From Ptiloglossa arizonensis (lineage: Eukaryota > Arthropoda > Insecta > Hymenoptera > Colletidae): a DNA stretch of 64,000 nt. How positions within the stretch are numbered: the first letter of the stretch is position 1; each line of letters opens with the position of its first letter. Positions 31,887-44,290 of the stretch are shown here, in pieces. The position numbers and the translations under genes were made by a program. The notes below the pieces were generated by a model. The model saw only the letters and a program-made list of their open reading frames with translations, ran no database searches and had not been told where the DNA came from. The stretch spans positions 8,060,001-8,124,000 of the forward strand of contig NC_135060.1 of the NCBI RefSeq assembly GCF_051014685.1. The letters run 5' to 3'.

Positions 31887-32573
31887 CTCGGTGCCGAGTT
31901 TGTATCAACGTATCAACGAGGTCGAGTAAGTAAAAAATTTACGTACCGAGTTACGTTCGGAAAATGTTTTATCGGAAAGTTATTGGAGCACGTCCCATTG
32001 GCAACGTATAATAGGTTCACGAACGTATAATAGTTTTTACGCGATTGTGTCCCAATTTTGAAAGACACTTGGATCTTTCAATGAACAGTTGAGTTAGATT
32101 TTGGGAAATTATCATCGCGAATACCTAATTGCATCGCGAACTTGTTGGTGAATAATTCGCGGAAATTTTGGAAACTTTGATCGCGTGACAATCGTGTCGT
32201 GAGTTACCTAAAAAACAATCTTCTTGTATTTTTGAAACCGTAGGTGTACCAATTGTACTATAGAAAAGAGAAATCGTTAAATTGCTTTATTATTATTATC
32301 CTTAAATATTAGTCGACTAATATTGTTTCGTCAGTAAGTATTATTGTACTTCGGTAAGTATTATTGTTTCTCCTATCGAATGCATCGTATTTGCGCGTAT
32401 CAGAGTACGAACTTCGAAACAGTGGAACCTGACTCTATAACCTTATAAAAAAATAAAAATAAAATAATAGTAAGCACCATGGTCTCCGAGAACACATCGA
32501 ACGCCGTATGCGTTTTGCGTTTGATTAAAAAAAAAGCCGCCAAAGCTAAGATTCATCGAGTCGAGAAATTCAC
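31887..32573. other. Unique AT-rich sequence
   Basis: No gene seen. Two GTAAGTATTATTG words occur near 32333 and 32353 as a short direct duplication. Confidence 0.4.
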
Positions 32574-32592
32574 CCTCCCGAGGCTCATTCAC

Positions 32593-32656
32593 CGTGCCTA
32601 GGCTCTTTGGGCCACCATTTGTTTCGACCACTTCAACATCGTTCAGCGGATACGCG
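32593..32656 (-). CDS. Candidate coding exon (chain exon 4), unknown protein
   Basis: On the minus strand CTCTTCTGGCGTTTCGAAG|CGCG gives a reasonable acceptor. The segment reads AYPLNDVEVVETNGGPKSLG and then Thr, and ends at GGCACG|GTGAAT, or 19 bases later at GGGAGG|GTGAAT. Reading on, the frame stays open (VNEPREGEFLDSMNLSFGG) into a poly-T tract. The balanced, Val/Glu/Asn-rich composition is unlike spurious frames nearby. Only the first donor leaves phase 0, which suits the microexon at 24722. No family is recognised. Confidence 0.35.
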
Positions 32657-32889
32657 CTTCGAAACGCCAGAAGAGTTCAATGAAAGCATTGTCGATTACA
32701 CGGCGTCGAAATCACCGTATTTGTTCCGCGAGAAAATTCACCGGCTATCTGACAAACGGCAGAGATACGTATAACAAACTGACGGAAATTATTTCGATGA
32801 CCAAAGCACCGATGGAAATTATTTCAATGACCGAGGCACGAATCGATTATTTATAAGGGTGAAATTTATTCCAAAACGGTCTAGTGTTC

Positions 32890-33033
32890 ATTTATTATTA
32901 TTATGTTACCATATTACCAGAAACTTAATTTATTACTATATTACTGGAGTTAATTTAGTACTATATTACTAAAGTTAATTTATTACTATATTACTAAATA
33001 TAATTTATTATTATCATTATTATTATTAGTTTA
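32890..33033. repeat. AT-rich minisatellite, about 24-30 bp unit
   Basis: Repeats of TTAATTTATTACTATATTAC grading into ATT/TTA trinucleotide runs. Contains only scattered G or C. Confidence 0.9.
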
Positions 33034-35118
33034 TTCACGAGTTGACACTTGTTAGTAGACCCTATACAAAGAATATTTCAAATACGGCGTAAAAATTAGC
33101 CCGCTCGATAATTAACGCAAATCGTAGAGTCAACGCAAGCGTTAGAAGTTGTTAACGTTCGAAGATCGATGACACATCGAAATCGTATCGTCGTTTCCCG
33201 CCACGCGTGAAATCGTCCATGTTTCTTTTATCGTCGGTCGATTTGTTCGGAGTGTTCGTAAAAATTACGGAAAATTCTCGGCTCGAACACCCGCTAAGTA
33301 CGTCCCGAGCGGTGAAAGGGATAGCATAATAATCTCGTTAAACAGCGATTAAATAAACGGCCGTTTAAGCGAGCAATTGAATCAGAAAGTTAGCTCGCGT
33401 TCTCGGATCGACGAGAACCGCTATTGTTGGCGCCGCGAGCTTGGGAAGCCGGGATATTAACGATAATTACCCCGTTAACGCTACCCAGGACGATAACGCG
33501 TAACGTTCAGTCTTTCCAATTTGTTAAAGTTGTACGGTACTCGCTCGAACCTCACCGATACGACGAAACACTCTTTCGATCTTTCGTGATACGCGATACT
33601 CGACGAAACAAGGGGCAAATCCATCGTTCGCGGAACAGAAAATGAAAAACGTCACAGATGGCTCCGACTCGCTTTTGTTCCGCGAGCAAAGCGTTAACCC
33701 CTTGCGCACCGAATTAAAGTGCTCGATCTTGAACCAAGAATACCCATTCAATTTCGTACACGCGGATAGAAAGATTCCTATCGATGAGAATACACGAGAA
33801 TATTCGTGATTATTAATTGTCTTGCGCGCAATATCGAAAATATCGAGATTTATGAAGAAACGTCTTTATCGTACTGTGAGAAAAAGAAATATCGAATTAT
33901 ATGAATGCTTCATCTATGGTATATAGATGTAGGGAAGTTTTCTTTGCTATCTTTCGTAGAAATGGACAATTTGTTAACTTTTTACCTTGTAACTACGTTT
34001 GGAAGTATAATGGATCAATAGAATTGAAAATCCTTTTCAATTTCGCGTTTCGTACTTTACGAATCCAACCAGGTAAATTGTGTCAATTAAAATTAGTATA
34101 CTATGGAAACTTTGCGATTATAATATCGAAGATAAAAAGTTGCGAGTGCAAAGTTTCGAGAGGCGTATCGATCGACAATTACGAACAATAATTCGCGGCG
34201 AGGATCGTTGTAAAAACGACGACACCGGATGGGAGTGCATCTTTAACCCTAATCTACCGTAGACGAAGAAACGGCGAATAATCGCGATAAAAAATTAGAA
34301 AGGAAAAGAAAGTGTATGAAATAAGAAGACAATGAAGGTTACGAGCGATGGGGGATTCAAGGCCAGATGTACGCGAAAAGAAAGTTGGCTCGAAGTGAGG
34401 AGAAACAATTCAGGTTTTTAGTCGTGGGTTCGGGGAAAGAACGAATCAATTAAGGTTAAATCGAAGTGTACGCACAGGGATACGAGACCAATCGCGAGTA
34501 GTTGTCTATGGATCGTAGTAGAGGTTAATCTCGCACCTTGCGCGTAGCCATTGGTTTCTCGAGTATTCGACGTAACGATATCTGAACGAGAAAGTGAAAA
34601 TCTACTCGCAATTATCGAGCAAAGTCCCGATAGGCGACGACCCGAGACGAACACAGAGACGTCTCGTAAATATTTTCCGCGCTGAGAACATCTGTACGGA
34701 TTTTACGAGGGGCTACGTGCTCGTTCCCTCCCTTTCGAGATAACGGACGCGTAGAAACGATCGGTCGTTGTATTACGAATTTTTGCGATTCATCCAAGTT
34801 ATTATTCAGTGGAAGTGACGATCACCGTCGAACGAAAACGATTCGAACGGTAGCGGTGCTGGCCGCGATCAGCGGTGACGATTAACGCGTGGTCCAGGGA
34901 ACGTCTAGTGGGTTACACTCGCGTATAATGCCATTCTTTCATGTGGGGATATCGGAAAGGTCGTCGCGTATTGCGGATGCTCCATTATCGTCGAGCCGCT
35001 TCTTACGCGCGTAATTATCGATAAAGTCGCGGCTTGTCGGTCTCCCTAATAAAACTCGAGGCAACCACTCCTGCACTTGCGTCGTCTAAACCATCTCGGT
35101 TGCCGTGATACGTCAGTG
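33034..35118. other. Unique sequence with palindromes and regulatory-looking blocks
   Basis: TAAACGGCCGTTTA at 33354-33367 is a perfect 14-bp palindrome, and TTGGCGCC lies at about 33427. A plus frame 33901-34070 ends at CAACCAG|GTAAATTG, a fair donor, but is AT-rich and unrecognised. 34830-35110 is CpG-rich with TTATCGATAAA (DREF-like) near 35016. No supportable gene. Confidence 0.35.
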
Positions 35119-36345
35119 GAGAGAGAGAGAGAGAGAGAGGGAGTGAGTTAGCAAGTGAACGGAACGAGCGAGTGACTCAGCAAGCGATTGAGAGAGTGAT
35201 TCAGAGAGTTAACAAGTTGGCGAGTTGATGGGTTGGTGAGTTGGTGAGTTGTGAATTGATGAGTTGGGAAGTTAATGAGTAAGTCTGCGAGTTGATGAGT
35301 TAATAGTTGGTCGGTTTGCGAGTCGATGAGTAGATGAATTGACGAGTTGATGAGTTGATATGTTAATAGTTGGTAACTTTGCGAGTTGGTGAATCGACAG
35401 TTGGTAAGTTTACGAGTCGATAGTTGGAAAGTTTGCGAGTCGATGAGTCGATGAGTTGATAAGTTGGTAAGTTTATGAGCCGATGAGTTGATACTTGGAA
35501 AGCTTGCGAGTTGATAAGTTAATAGTTGGTAACTTTGCGAGTTGGTGAATCGACAGTTGGTAAGTTTACGAGTTGATAAATTGATGAGTTGATAGTTGGA
35601 AAGTTCGCGAGTCTATGAGTCGACGAGTCGATAAGTTGGTAAGTTGATAAGTTGATGAGCCGATGAGTTGATACTTGGAAAGCTTGCGAATTGATAAGTT
35701 AATAGTTGGTAACTTTGCGAGTTGGTGAATCGACAGTTGGTAAGTTTACGAGTTGATAAACTGATGAGTTGATAGTTGGAAAGTTTGCGAGTCGATGAGT
35801 CGATAAGTTGGTAAGTTGATAAGTTGATGAGCCGATGAGTCGATAGTTGGAAAGTTAATAGATGGTTACTTTGCGAATCGATGAGTCAACGTTGGAAAGT
35901 TAATAGGTGGTTACTTTGCGAATCGATGAGTCAACGAGTTGACAAGTTGATAAGTCGATGAGTTGATAGTTGGAAAGTTTGCGGGTCGATGGGTCGATAA
36001 GTTGGTAAGTTGATAAGTTGATGAGCCGATGAGTCGATAGTTGGAAAGTTAATATTTGGTTACTTTGCGAATCGATGAGTCAACGAGTTGACAAGTTGAT
36101 AAGTCGATGAGTTGATAGTTGGATAGTTTGCAAGTCAATGAATTGGTAAATTTGCGAGTCGATGAGTCGATAGTTGGTAACTTTGCGAGTCAATGAGTCG
36201 ACGAGTTGACAAGTTGCTAAGTTGATGACCCAATGAGTAGATAGTTGGTGATTCGATGAGTCGACGAGTGAGTGAGTGAAAGGGAGAGATAGAGAGGGGA
36301 GAGAGAAAGGAATAGAGGGGTCAGAGAAAGATAGAGAGAGAGAAG
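35119..36345 (+). repeat. Large C-poor minisatellite (GAGTTGATAGTTGG family) flanked by GA tracts
   Basis: A (GA)n run at 35119-35140 leads into about 1.1 kb of permuted short words: GAGTTGATGAGTTGATA, GTTGGAAAGTTTGCGAGTCG, GTTGGTAAGTTGATAAGTTG. A longer unit beginning TTAATAGTTGGTAACTTTGC recurs at about 35362, 35519 and 35699 (period 157-180). C is almost confined to CG. It ends in impure GA/GGGAGA repeats to 36345. The 152-codon minus frame 36080-36538 is mostly translated repeat. Confidence 0.95.
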
Positions 36346-38324
36346 GAACACGCTCGGGTCGATATCTCGCCAGCCAACGTATCCTTGAGACTTTTCTTAG
36401 GTATCGAGGCGGATCGTTCCTTCTCGGAAGCTGGGCGGATATTGCGGCGAAAACATCGGTTGTTTCGCGCGAGGAAATTCGATTAACGAAACGTTCATCT
36501 TCCCTTGTGCGTGGATCGCTCGTTTCGTCCCACGCCACGACGAGGAGACGTTTTTCTTTCTGTTCGCGACAGAGTCGATAGAAACGACAGTTTATTTCGC
36601 GCGTTCGCTATCATTATATCGGATCGTTACATAAGTCTCTGGATCTTCTCGTTGTACACGAGAAATTCGTACGCGTAGAAAAATATTAATCCTCCACAGT
36701 TACAGCCCCATCTTCTCGCAAGATTCTTCTCGGTCGACGAAACAATTTATCGACGTTCCTTTCGAATAATTCTTATTCACTGAAACTCGTAAAGTTCAAG
36801 GTGTCCGGTTATTTCTATTTCAATACGATTGAAAAGTTTCTAAATCGCTGCAATAGAAATTTACTACACGAACGACACAGTTGTAAAAGTACGTTAAGAG
36901 AGTACACGTTCATTGATTTTTCATCGAATGTGAAAGTAACCAATGTTAAGCACGAGACTCATGGTAAGTGCTACGTTTGCACGGTGTTAAGAATAGTATT
37001 GTTCATGAGACGTTGAAAATTTTGAATTTTAAAAACGTGCAAACACATTTGACAATTTAATTTATACTTCTTTCGATATTAAATTTTCCATGACTTGTTT
37101 TTTTTTTATTTTCTCGAGTTGGAGATGGAGTCTCTGTATCGATGTAGAGCTGGAGACGCGTCACGTTGGAGATGTTCGAAACGGTTGCCTTGACAACGGA
37201 CCAATGGCAAGAGGCGTCTCCCAAAAAAGACGAGAGAAGAAACACTTCTCGGGATGCTGGATAACCTCGAAAAAAAAACTCGCCTTGCGTATTCCTTGGA
37301 AAATTAACCAAAGAGAGAGATCTCCTCGCGGAGCATACACATTTGGTGTTCTGATTACCGTTGCGTTAATTTTGGGCAATTTATGGTAAAACTTTGGGAA
37401 AAAATTCCAAACGAATCGAGGAGGCATTATTTAAGTTATTTCCAACGTAAGAAACTGACAAATTTCGGCCACATATTTTTAGACCCGACTACATTTATGA
37501 CCGCTACCACTATATTTAAATTGTTAAAATAACGATGTAAGTGGTTCGTAGAGTCGCGTGGGTCTGGTGAGAAAAATTCGTGAGCAAGTTCTTACAGAGA
37601 GCGCAAACAAATCGTTGGGCACCGTATCGTTCTTAATTCTATGGAACATTATCTAAAATAAGTTTTCAAGAAAGTTTTCCTTTTTTTTCTGAACCGTTAC
37701 CTCTTTTCCAATTAGTCACGATCATTCCTTAACCGTTACTTCGTTTCTAATTCGTTTCTAATTGTTAAATTTCTACTTTTTAGAACGAAATTACCGACTA
37801 AATAACCAAATCGTCTAAAATATTACGATCGTTTCGTACGTCTCGTGCATCATGATTATTTTTCTCGAGGTAGAAGAACGATCAAGCGTGCATGCAATTC
37901 GTTGAAAGTTGCTGGTAAGATTCTTAATACATACTTGTGACATACTCGCATGCGGTGCTGAAAAGCAATGATTCGTAGCCTCGATATTCCGTTGACCGAA
38001 TACATCGAGTAATTCGCGTATTTTTCGCTCGAGTTTCTATATAACAACGAACACTGTATTCTGAATTTAAAAAAGAAACTACAAATGACGTTAATCGTCC
38101 TGGAAACAAGTTCCTTGAACCCAGATTATATTCGTGTTAGAAACGCGCGATGGCAAAAAAAGAAAAATAAGAAAAATTCCAAAAACGTGTAATCCGAGGT
38201 TAAAAATACACTCTTCTTCAACGGAGAGCTAAATTTAAACAAGAACCGCATCAACGACGTACGAAAACAAAACTGGAATAACCTGAATTAATCCAATTCG
38301 ATTCTCTCCACGTGAAATTCTCGT
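36346..38324. other. Unique sequence
   Basis: A CpG-rich part up to 36560 has open frames on both strands without known motifs. 37090-37390 holds an ORF with TATA-less AT-rich flanks. GGTAAGTGC at 36960 is a possible donor without a convincing exon. Nothing supportable. Confidence 0.35.
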
Positions 38325-38520
38325 TGGAAAAAAATAAAATAAAAATAAAAGAAAAAAAAAAGAAAAATATAATTCGATTCAACCAAGGATTATTCCAGGT
38401 ACAGTTAAAATCGTCGCTCGCGAGATTCGATCGTCTGGAGAAAATAATTCTCTCTCTTTCTTTCTTTCTCCCCATATATACATCTCTCTCTTTCTCTCTC
38501 TTTCTCTCTCTTTCTCTCGA
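38325..38520. repeat. A-rich tract and pyrimidine (TC)n tract
   Basis: 38325-38370 is A-rich with scattered T and G. 38448-38519 is TCTC/CTTT repeats with a short CCCCATATATACA interruption. Confidence 0.9.
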
Positions 38521-38755
38521 GTCGTTTCGTTAGTTTCGCCCCGTGCTCATAACTCGAGTAAAGAAATCACGTTACGTAAAACTGGAGACCATGCGTTATC
38601 GAGTACGAGATTCGAGAACGCAACGAAGCAATACGATTACATCCCCGTATCCGTCTTGCGCGTTACTTTCGTTCGTGGATGCCGGATGTACGGAAACGGA
38701 TGATTTACAAGGTGGTACACGGCGCTACGGCTAAAGCGATGCGTCTAAGAAGGTC

Positions 38756-38879
38756 TTATCTACAGGTTGAAGCCTCACCGTGGAAAACTTGACGGTTAGG
38801 AAGTCGTAGTATTTCACCAGGAACTTCATTATGCGGCGTACGGTGTAATTGGCTCCGTTTGAACAGCGTACGTTTCCTA
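38756..38879 (-). CDS. Candidate alternative terminal exon, unknown protein
   Basis: On the minus strand CACGAACCAG|TAGGAAACG could start an exon with two open frames. Read in phase 2 it gives RKRTLFKRSQLH, then NEVPGEILRLPNRQ, and a stop TAA at 38756-38758. Read in phase 1 it gives NYTVRRIMKFLVKYYDFL and runs to TAG at 38731. An internal donor TTCCACG|GTGAGG is present. The phase-2 reading joins in frame to the exon at 46957. The upstream pyrimidine tract is poor, so confidence is low. Confidence 0.22.
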
Positions 38880-39863
38880 CTGGTTCGTGAGTGGTTCTCT
38901 TTCGTTCGTGTTTCGGGAATCGTACGGTCACCGTTGATCGATTAAACAATTTTACGCGGCGAACGACGATCACACAGGTCGTTCGTCGATTCGTCGTAGA
39001 TGAAACGTCGCGAGAAATCGGGATGAGAAAACAGTGTTACGCGGATTCGATACGCGACACGACCAACTTGTTATCGTTGCAATCGTTCGGTGTTCGCGCG
39101 TGTCTCGAACCCGATTCACTGCACCGTGGATGCACCGTGTGATCCGTCGACCGGATCGACGATCGTTCGACAAACGTGTCGATGTTCCGCGTTTGATTCG
39201 ACCTGTTTCCTTGTCTTCTTCATCGGCACTTATCGTTCACTATTTCGGCCCGATCGAAACGACGAAACTTCGCCCCGATCTCGGGCGTGGCTCGTTGTCC
39301 ATACGCGGAACCTGGTACCGCGACTTCATTTGAAACCACCGCGTCGAAGCCTCGTCCTTTTCTTGCCTGATGGATTACACGCCCTTTGGAACACTGAATT
39401 ACCCTGGACTTTTATTTCGAGAGGAAACAAACGAAGATACTAAGTCGTCCAACGGGCTCGCGCGGTCTTCGTTTCGTAATTAATTTTCTCTGATAACGAT
39501 TGTCTCGTTTGTTGTGTACTGGATACGAGACGAGAGCTTTTCGTTTTGGGAAGTTTTCGTGAAACGTTTCGGAAGTTTTCGTTTCGCGTCGAAAAGGTAA
39601 CGAGGAAGATTCAAAATGATCCCAGCGGGTGAAAAGGAACATTTTTAGGGCGCGTTGCTCTGTGAGTTATCATTGAGAGGTATTTATTATCGATACTGCT
39701 CTCGAAGCTGTAGAAGAATTTATAGTATTTCTGTTGTTTATGGAGAAGTGTGTCTTTCTGAGAGAACAACAGTTTGTTTGCTTTAAGGAGGGATATTTTT
39801 CTTCGAACAATTACCAGATATTGAAAAAAATTGCGAGAGTGTGAACTATGGTGGAGAATATAA
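38880..39863. other. Unique CpG-rich sequence
   Basis: Several overlapping 60-117 codon frames on both strands (38891-39642), none recognisable, typical of stop-poor CpG-rich DNA. Confidence 0.35.
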
Positions 39864-40160
39864 GATTGCAATGTTATTGAGTAGTTTCGAGAAAATAGAA
39901 ATTTTCTATTCGTTGATAACCGCACGAACCTATTGGACAACCTAATAACAGTGCACGAGCGATATTCACGATTGAACTAACAGGTTGTGTCACGTATAAC
40001 GAATAATTAAGATTGCAATGTTATTGAGTAGTTTCGAAATATACAAATTTTCTATTCGTTGATAACCACACGAACCTATTGGACAACCTAATAAGAGTGC
40101 ACTAGCGAAATTCACGAGAGAAATTCACGATCGAACTAACAAATTGCGTCGCGTATAACG
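39864..40160. repeat. Direct duplication, 146 bp x 2, each with a mariner-like end
   Basis: GATTGCAATGTTATTGAGTA starts copies at 39864 and 40010. Each contains CGAACCTATTGGACAACCTA followed by ATAA. Inverted, this reads TTATTAGGTTGTCCAATAGG then TTCGTG, matching the AGGTTGTCCAAAAAGTTCGT style of mellifera-subfamily mariner ends (family knowledge). So a mariner-end fragment appears to have been tandemly duplicated. No transposase is recognisable. Confidence 0.65.
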
Positions 40161-40842
40161 AATAAATAAATAAATGGACCGAATTCGGTTACGCGGTGTG
40201 TTTCGTTTCAATTTCTTCGTTCGATATCTCGCAAGTTTAATTTCGTTCACTCTTCGTGCGTTATTAACACACACGGGATCAACTATTCGGTCATTTTAAT
40301 TATCGAGGCGCACGGGTAAGGCTAGAATTGTGAAAATATTGTTCGCAAAAATATCCGAGCGGTGCAACGCAGAAAAGTATTCGAAAGATTGGCCGAATGT
40401 CACAGGTCAATGTCGGCTTGGATTTTGATTCGCTTCGAGCAAAATAACGCGTTAATTGATGTACCAACGAAATTCGTTACTGTGAATTAAAAATAGATAG
40501 CGACTCGACGATATTCCAAGCTTAGTGGATAAGTTTCGTTCGCGATACGTTTGTCGTATTATTGCTTCGTACGATATCGTTTTCGAGGTTCGTTAACGTT
40601 TAATTTATTCGATTCGATTTCGTGCCGAGCGGATTCTTCGCAATTAATAACGGGACGCGAATAATATTCGTTTCGATTATTGAAATTACAGTCGGTCGAT
40701 TCTCCACTTTCGAATATGTTCGATTTCCAAAGTATTCGTCAAACTATACCGAACAATATCGTTCGAATGTTCGTTTGTGTTCAATTTATTTCAATTTAGG
40801 CGATTCGATTAGACATTACCCTCCGTGACGCTATTAACGAAT
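40161..40842. other. Unique sequence
   Basis: No gene or repeat recognised. Confidence 0.4.
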
Positions 40843-41335
40843 AATGTTACTTCGATATTCGTTAAGAACCTACTCGATTTTATTCCTTGAGTATCGAAAA
40901 CTCGATAAATTTCCAAGAAAAAACGAGTTCAATTTCTCAAGAAACCAAGTTCTACGTTCACTGTGTTCTATTTATTACTATTATCAATCATTACACTTCT
41001 ATTCTCGAACAATATCATTTCTATATACGTTAACAACCTATTAGATTTTATTCCTTGAATATCGAAAATTTGGTAAATTTCCAAGAAAAAACGAGTTCAA
41101 TTTCTCAAGAAACCAAATTCTACCTTTACTGCGTTCTATATATTACTATTATCAACCATTACACTTCTATTCTCGAACAATACTATTTCTATATTCGTTA
41201 ACAACCTACACGATTTTATCCCTTCGATATCGAAAACTCGGTAATTTTCCAAGAAAAAACGAGTTCAATTTCCCAAGAAACCAAGTTCCACATTCACTGC
41301 GTTCCATTTATTACTACTATCAATAATTAAAGTAT
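40843..41335 (+). repeat. Tandem array, 168 bp unit x 3
   Basis: CGTTAACAACCTA anchors at about 40860, 41028 and 41196. Units share GATTTTATTCCTTGA, TTTCCAAGAAAAAACGAGTT and CATTACACTTCTATTCTCGA. Confidence 0.9.
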
Positions 41336-41384
41336 TCGCAAACCAACAAAGCCTTTAAATCTTCCAAAGAATATTATATATAAC

Positions 41385-41418
41385 ACACACACAAAAAAAA
41401 AAAACAAAAAAAAACACG
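41385..41418. repeat. CA/A-rich simple repeat
   Basis: ACACACACACAAAAAAAAAA followed by CAAAAAAAAA. Low complexity. Confidence 0.9.
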
Positions 41419-42959
41419 AGATATCGGACCCAATGCGCAAAAATTCTCAAACTCCCTCGGACTAATTTCGAAAAAAAGAATTCTTTCGTTCCTCCGATCG
41501 AGATTCTCGTCCACGCGCATAATCGGTAGAAGAGAGAAAACCGATGGTCGATTCGCATGGGAAAAACACGCGCGAAAAACCTCGAAGAACGATCGAGCGT
41601 GACTCGCAACCGATCGATCATCGTGAACACGGTCCGAACGCTCGATCGGCAGTGCTCGAAACGAAAGTGCAATTTACAATTCATTGAATCGAAGATAATC
41701 GTTTTTCTCAGCTCGTTTCAAGATGCGTCGCACGTGCGACGATACAAAGATCACTGTCCGCGCGTTCGCGATTATCTTCGCGCAGGGTCGGCCGTTATCG
41801 CGGCTCAGCCCGCGCGAAACGCTAATTATCGTCCAAGAGGGAAAATGATCGGGTTGGTAAAGCGGGACGAGGGACGAACGTTCCGTTTCTCGCGAGAATT
41901 AACCGGGCGCATTCATCGGCGAGCGATTAATCGAGAACGGACGTCGTAGCGGCGATGGTTCTCGTTAATTGGCGCTCTTGAAACGATTTCCGATCGAACG
42001 GGTTAAATAAACCGCGAGGAAAGTAAGGCAGCCGAGTGTTGAGAGGTTCGTACGAAAATTTCCGCGACGGAGTGAATGCACGATCGATCGAACAACGAAC
42101 GGAAAAATGAAAATAAAGAAAGGAACAATTGCAGGGCTGGTAGCTTCGTGGAGTCGTTTCTCGTTGGAAGAATTAAAAAAAAAAAGAATTACGAGCTTCG
42201 AACGATAACTTCACGGAGAATTGAAGTAACCGTGGAATTTCTCTTCCTTTTGGTTAATCGTTGCGCGCTGAGTCGAGATATCGTTCTTTCTTCTTTTTCT
42301 CTTTTCACGTGCGGATGATGTTTTACTCGGTGTAAAAAATGGCGATAAACTTGTAGGACTAGGAAGAACGTATCGCGAGCACAAGGAGGGACACAACAAC
42401 AACGCGAGTCTCGCTTTAGTCACGGTTTTCCCTGTGGATTTTCGCACGGTTCGTTCTCATTGAACGAGCGTCTTCGCGACGATCGTCACGCACCAATAAC
42501 CCCGACGTTCGTAACCCAGCTCGACTCGTAAAATTGCACCGTGTCGCGAGCGAGATGGTACACGAGCCTGCTCTCTTAACCGCGACACGATCTCATCGAT
42601 CGGTACGTCGTGTCCCCGATACGAGGGAAAAGATTGTTATCGGTATCGATCGAGGGGACACATCGCTCCGGGACTCCTTCGCACACGTTGTAACGGGGAA
42701 ACGAAATCTTCCGACGTTTTCCACGTTGGAGAGAATCGGATTTACCGTGGACAAAGTTCGACGATCGACGTTACCCTCGATCGCGCGGAATACGATTTAC
42801 CGGGGACGAAGTCTTCACGGGTTGGGGCGCGAGACAATCCGATTTTCGAGGTTACGATGTTACCGACCGATCGAAACTCTCGTAACCGATTTTCCGTGGA
42901 TTCGATCGAGGAGGTTCTCGAACCGGGACAGCTCCGATTCTCGACGGACGAAATTAATG
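41419..42959. other. CpG-rich unique sequence
   Basis: Long frames (41557-41949 plus; 42534-43109 plus, 191 codons) are Arg/Ser/Thr-rich and CpG-driven, and the second runs into the next array. 41740-41960 is the most GC-rich part and may be regulatory. No gene supportable. Confidence 0.35.
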
Positions 42960-43880
42960 ATCGATGAAAATATTTCTGTTACCGATTTTCTGAGAACTGT
43001 GTCACTCAGGTGGAGAAAGGATTTAATTTCCGAGAGAGGAAGGGTACAGATCGGTGGATCGACCTCACGAACGTCAACGTTTTGTAATCGATTTCTCGAG
43101 CAGGTGTAGCCGATTTCTCGAGGATGAAGTCACTGGATCGGAGCAAAGCTTCTCGTCGATATTCTCGAGCAACGACTGATCCGATTTTCGTGAGACAAAG
43201 TCACCGATCAATCGACGCTACTGTAACCGATTTCTCGAGCCGATTTTCCAAGAATAAAATCACTAGATACGAATCAACCTCTCGTACCGACGTTCTCGAA
43301 GTAAAAAATTCAATTTTCAAAGGAAGAAGACACTGATTTACCGATCGACGTTCCCGTAATCAATTTCTCGAGCCGATTTTCCAAGAATAAAAACACTAGA
43401 TTTGAATCAACGTTTCATACCGACGTTCTCCAAGTAAGAAATCCAATTTTCGAAAGAAGAAACCACTGATTTACCGATCGACGTTCCCGTAACCAATTTT
43501 CCAAGAATAAAATCACTAGATTTGAATCAACATTTCATATCGACGTTCTCGAAGTGAAAAATCCAATTTTCGAAGGAAGAAACCACTGATTTACCGATCG
43601 ACGTTCCCATAACCGATTTCTCGAACCGATTTTCCAAGAATAAAATCACTGAAGTTGAATCAACTTATACAGACGTTCTCGAAGTAAAAAATCCAATTTT
43701 CAAAGTAAGAAAACACTGATTTACCGATCGACGTTTCCATAACCGATTTCCCGAGCCGATTTTCCAAGAATAAAATCACTACATTTAATTCAACCTCTCC
43801 TACCGACGTTCTCGAAGTAAAAAATCCAATTTTCGTATGAAGAAACCACTGCTTTACCGATCTAGGTTCCCGTGACCGAT
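42960..43880 (+). repeat. Tandem array, about 128 bp unit x 6, degenerate at left
   Basis: ACCGATCGACGTTCCCGTAA or close variants recur near 43340, 43472, 43598 and 43723. Units share CGATTTTCCAAGAATAAAAT, TACCGACGTTCTCGAAGTAA and AAATCCAATTTTCGAA. Earlier copies from 42960 are increasingly diverged. Confidence 0.9.
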
Positions 43881-43889
43881 ATCTCGATC

Positions 43890-44290
43890 AAAAGTAACCG
43901 ATTCCGGACGATCGGAGTCACTCGATCGACGCGAGCTGGCCTGACACGAACAGCTGATCGACGATTACGTAATCCGCGTTGTTTCGCACGCGTCGACCGT
44001 CCCGCCGCGGTCAACGAGGAGCCGAGCGGATTTGTGCACGCATTCCCGTGCGTGTCCGCGTCACGACGCACGCTTACGCAATCCGGCCGCGTCTTCTGGG
44101 GGCCGCGTGTTTATTTGCGGCCCGCGGTCGAGCGTTTCCTTTCGTTCTGCCAGCAAAACCGAACACCTCGGCGGAAATTCTAGCGCAATCGGTCGAAATT
44201 GTCCGCTCGTACGCTCGAACTGCTCGACACGGATGCGCAACGAAGAGTCCGGTACAGTTCGTGGCCAAGATGAATACTTCTCTGCTCAGC
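43890..44290. promoter_or_regulatory. GC-rich block with bZIP palindrome and E-box
   Basis: The most GC-rich non-repetitive segment here. GATTACGTAATC at 43963-43974 is a perfect 12-bp palindrome matching the PAR-bZIP/C/EBP site (TTACGTAA). GAACAGCTGATC nearby contains the E-box CAGCTG. Three frames (43872-44183, 43979-44497, 44032-44568) overlap, so none is convincing as coding. Probably a promoter or enhancer if functional. Confidence 0.35.

Noticed and set aside
36080..36538. 152-codon minus ORF
   Set aside because: More than half is the translated GAGTTGAT minisatellite and GA tract.
39611..39940. 109-codon minus ORF as a mariner transposase fragment
   Set aside because: It lies next to a mariner-like end, but the translation shows none of the transposase motifs I know (no HTH-like region, no DDD/DDE context).
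42534..43109. 191-codon plus-strand ORF
   Set aside because: Arg/Thr/Ser-rich, CpG-driven, and its end lies in a tandem array; no motif or splice context.
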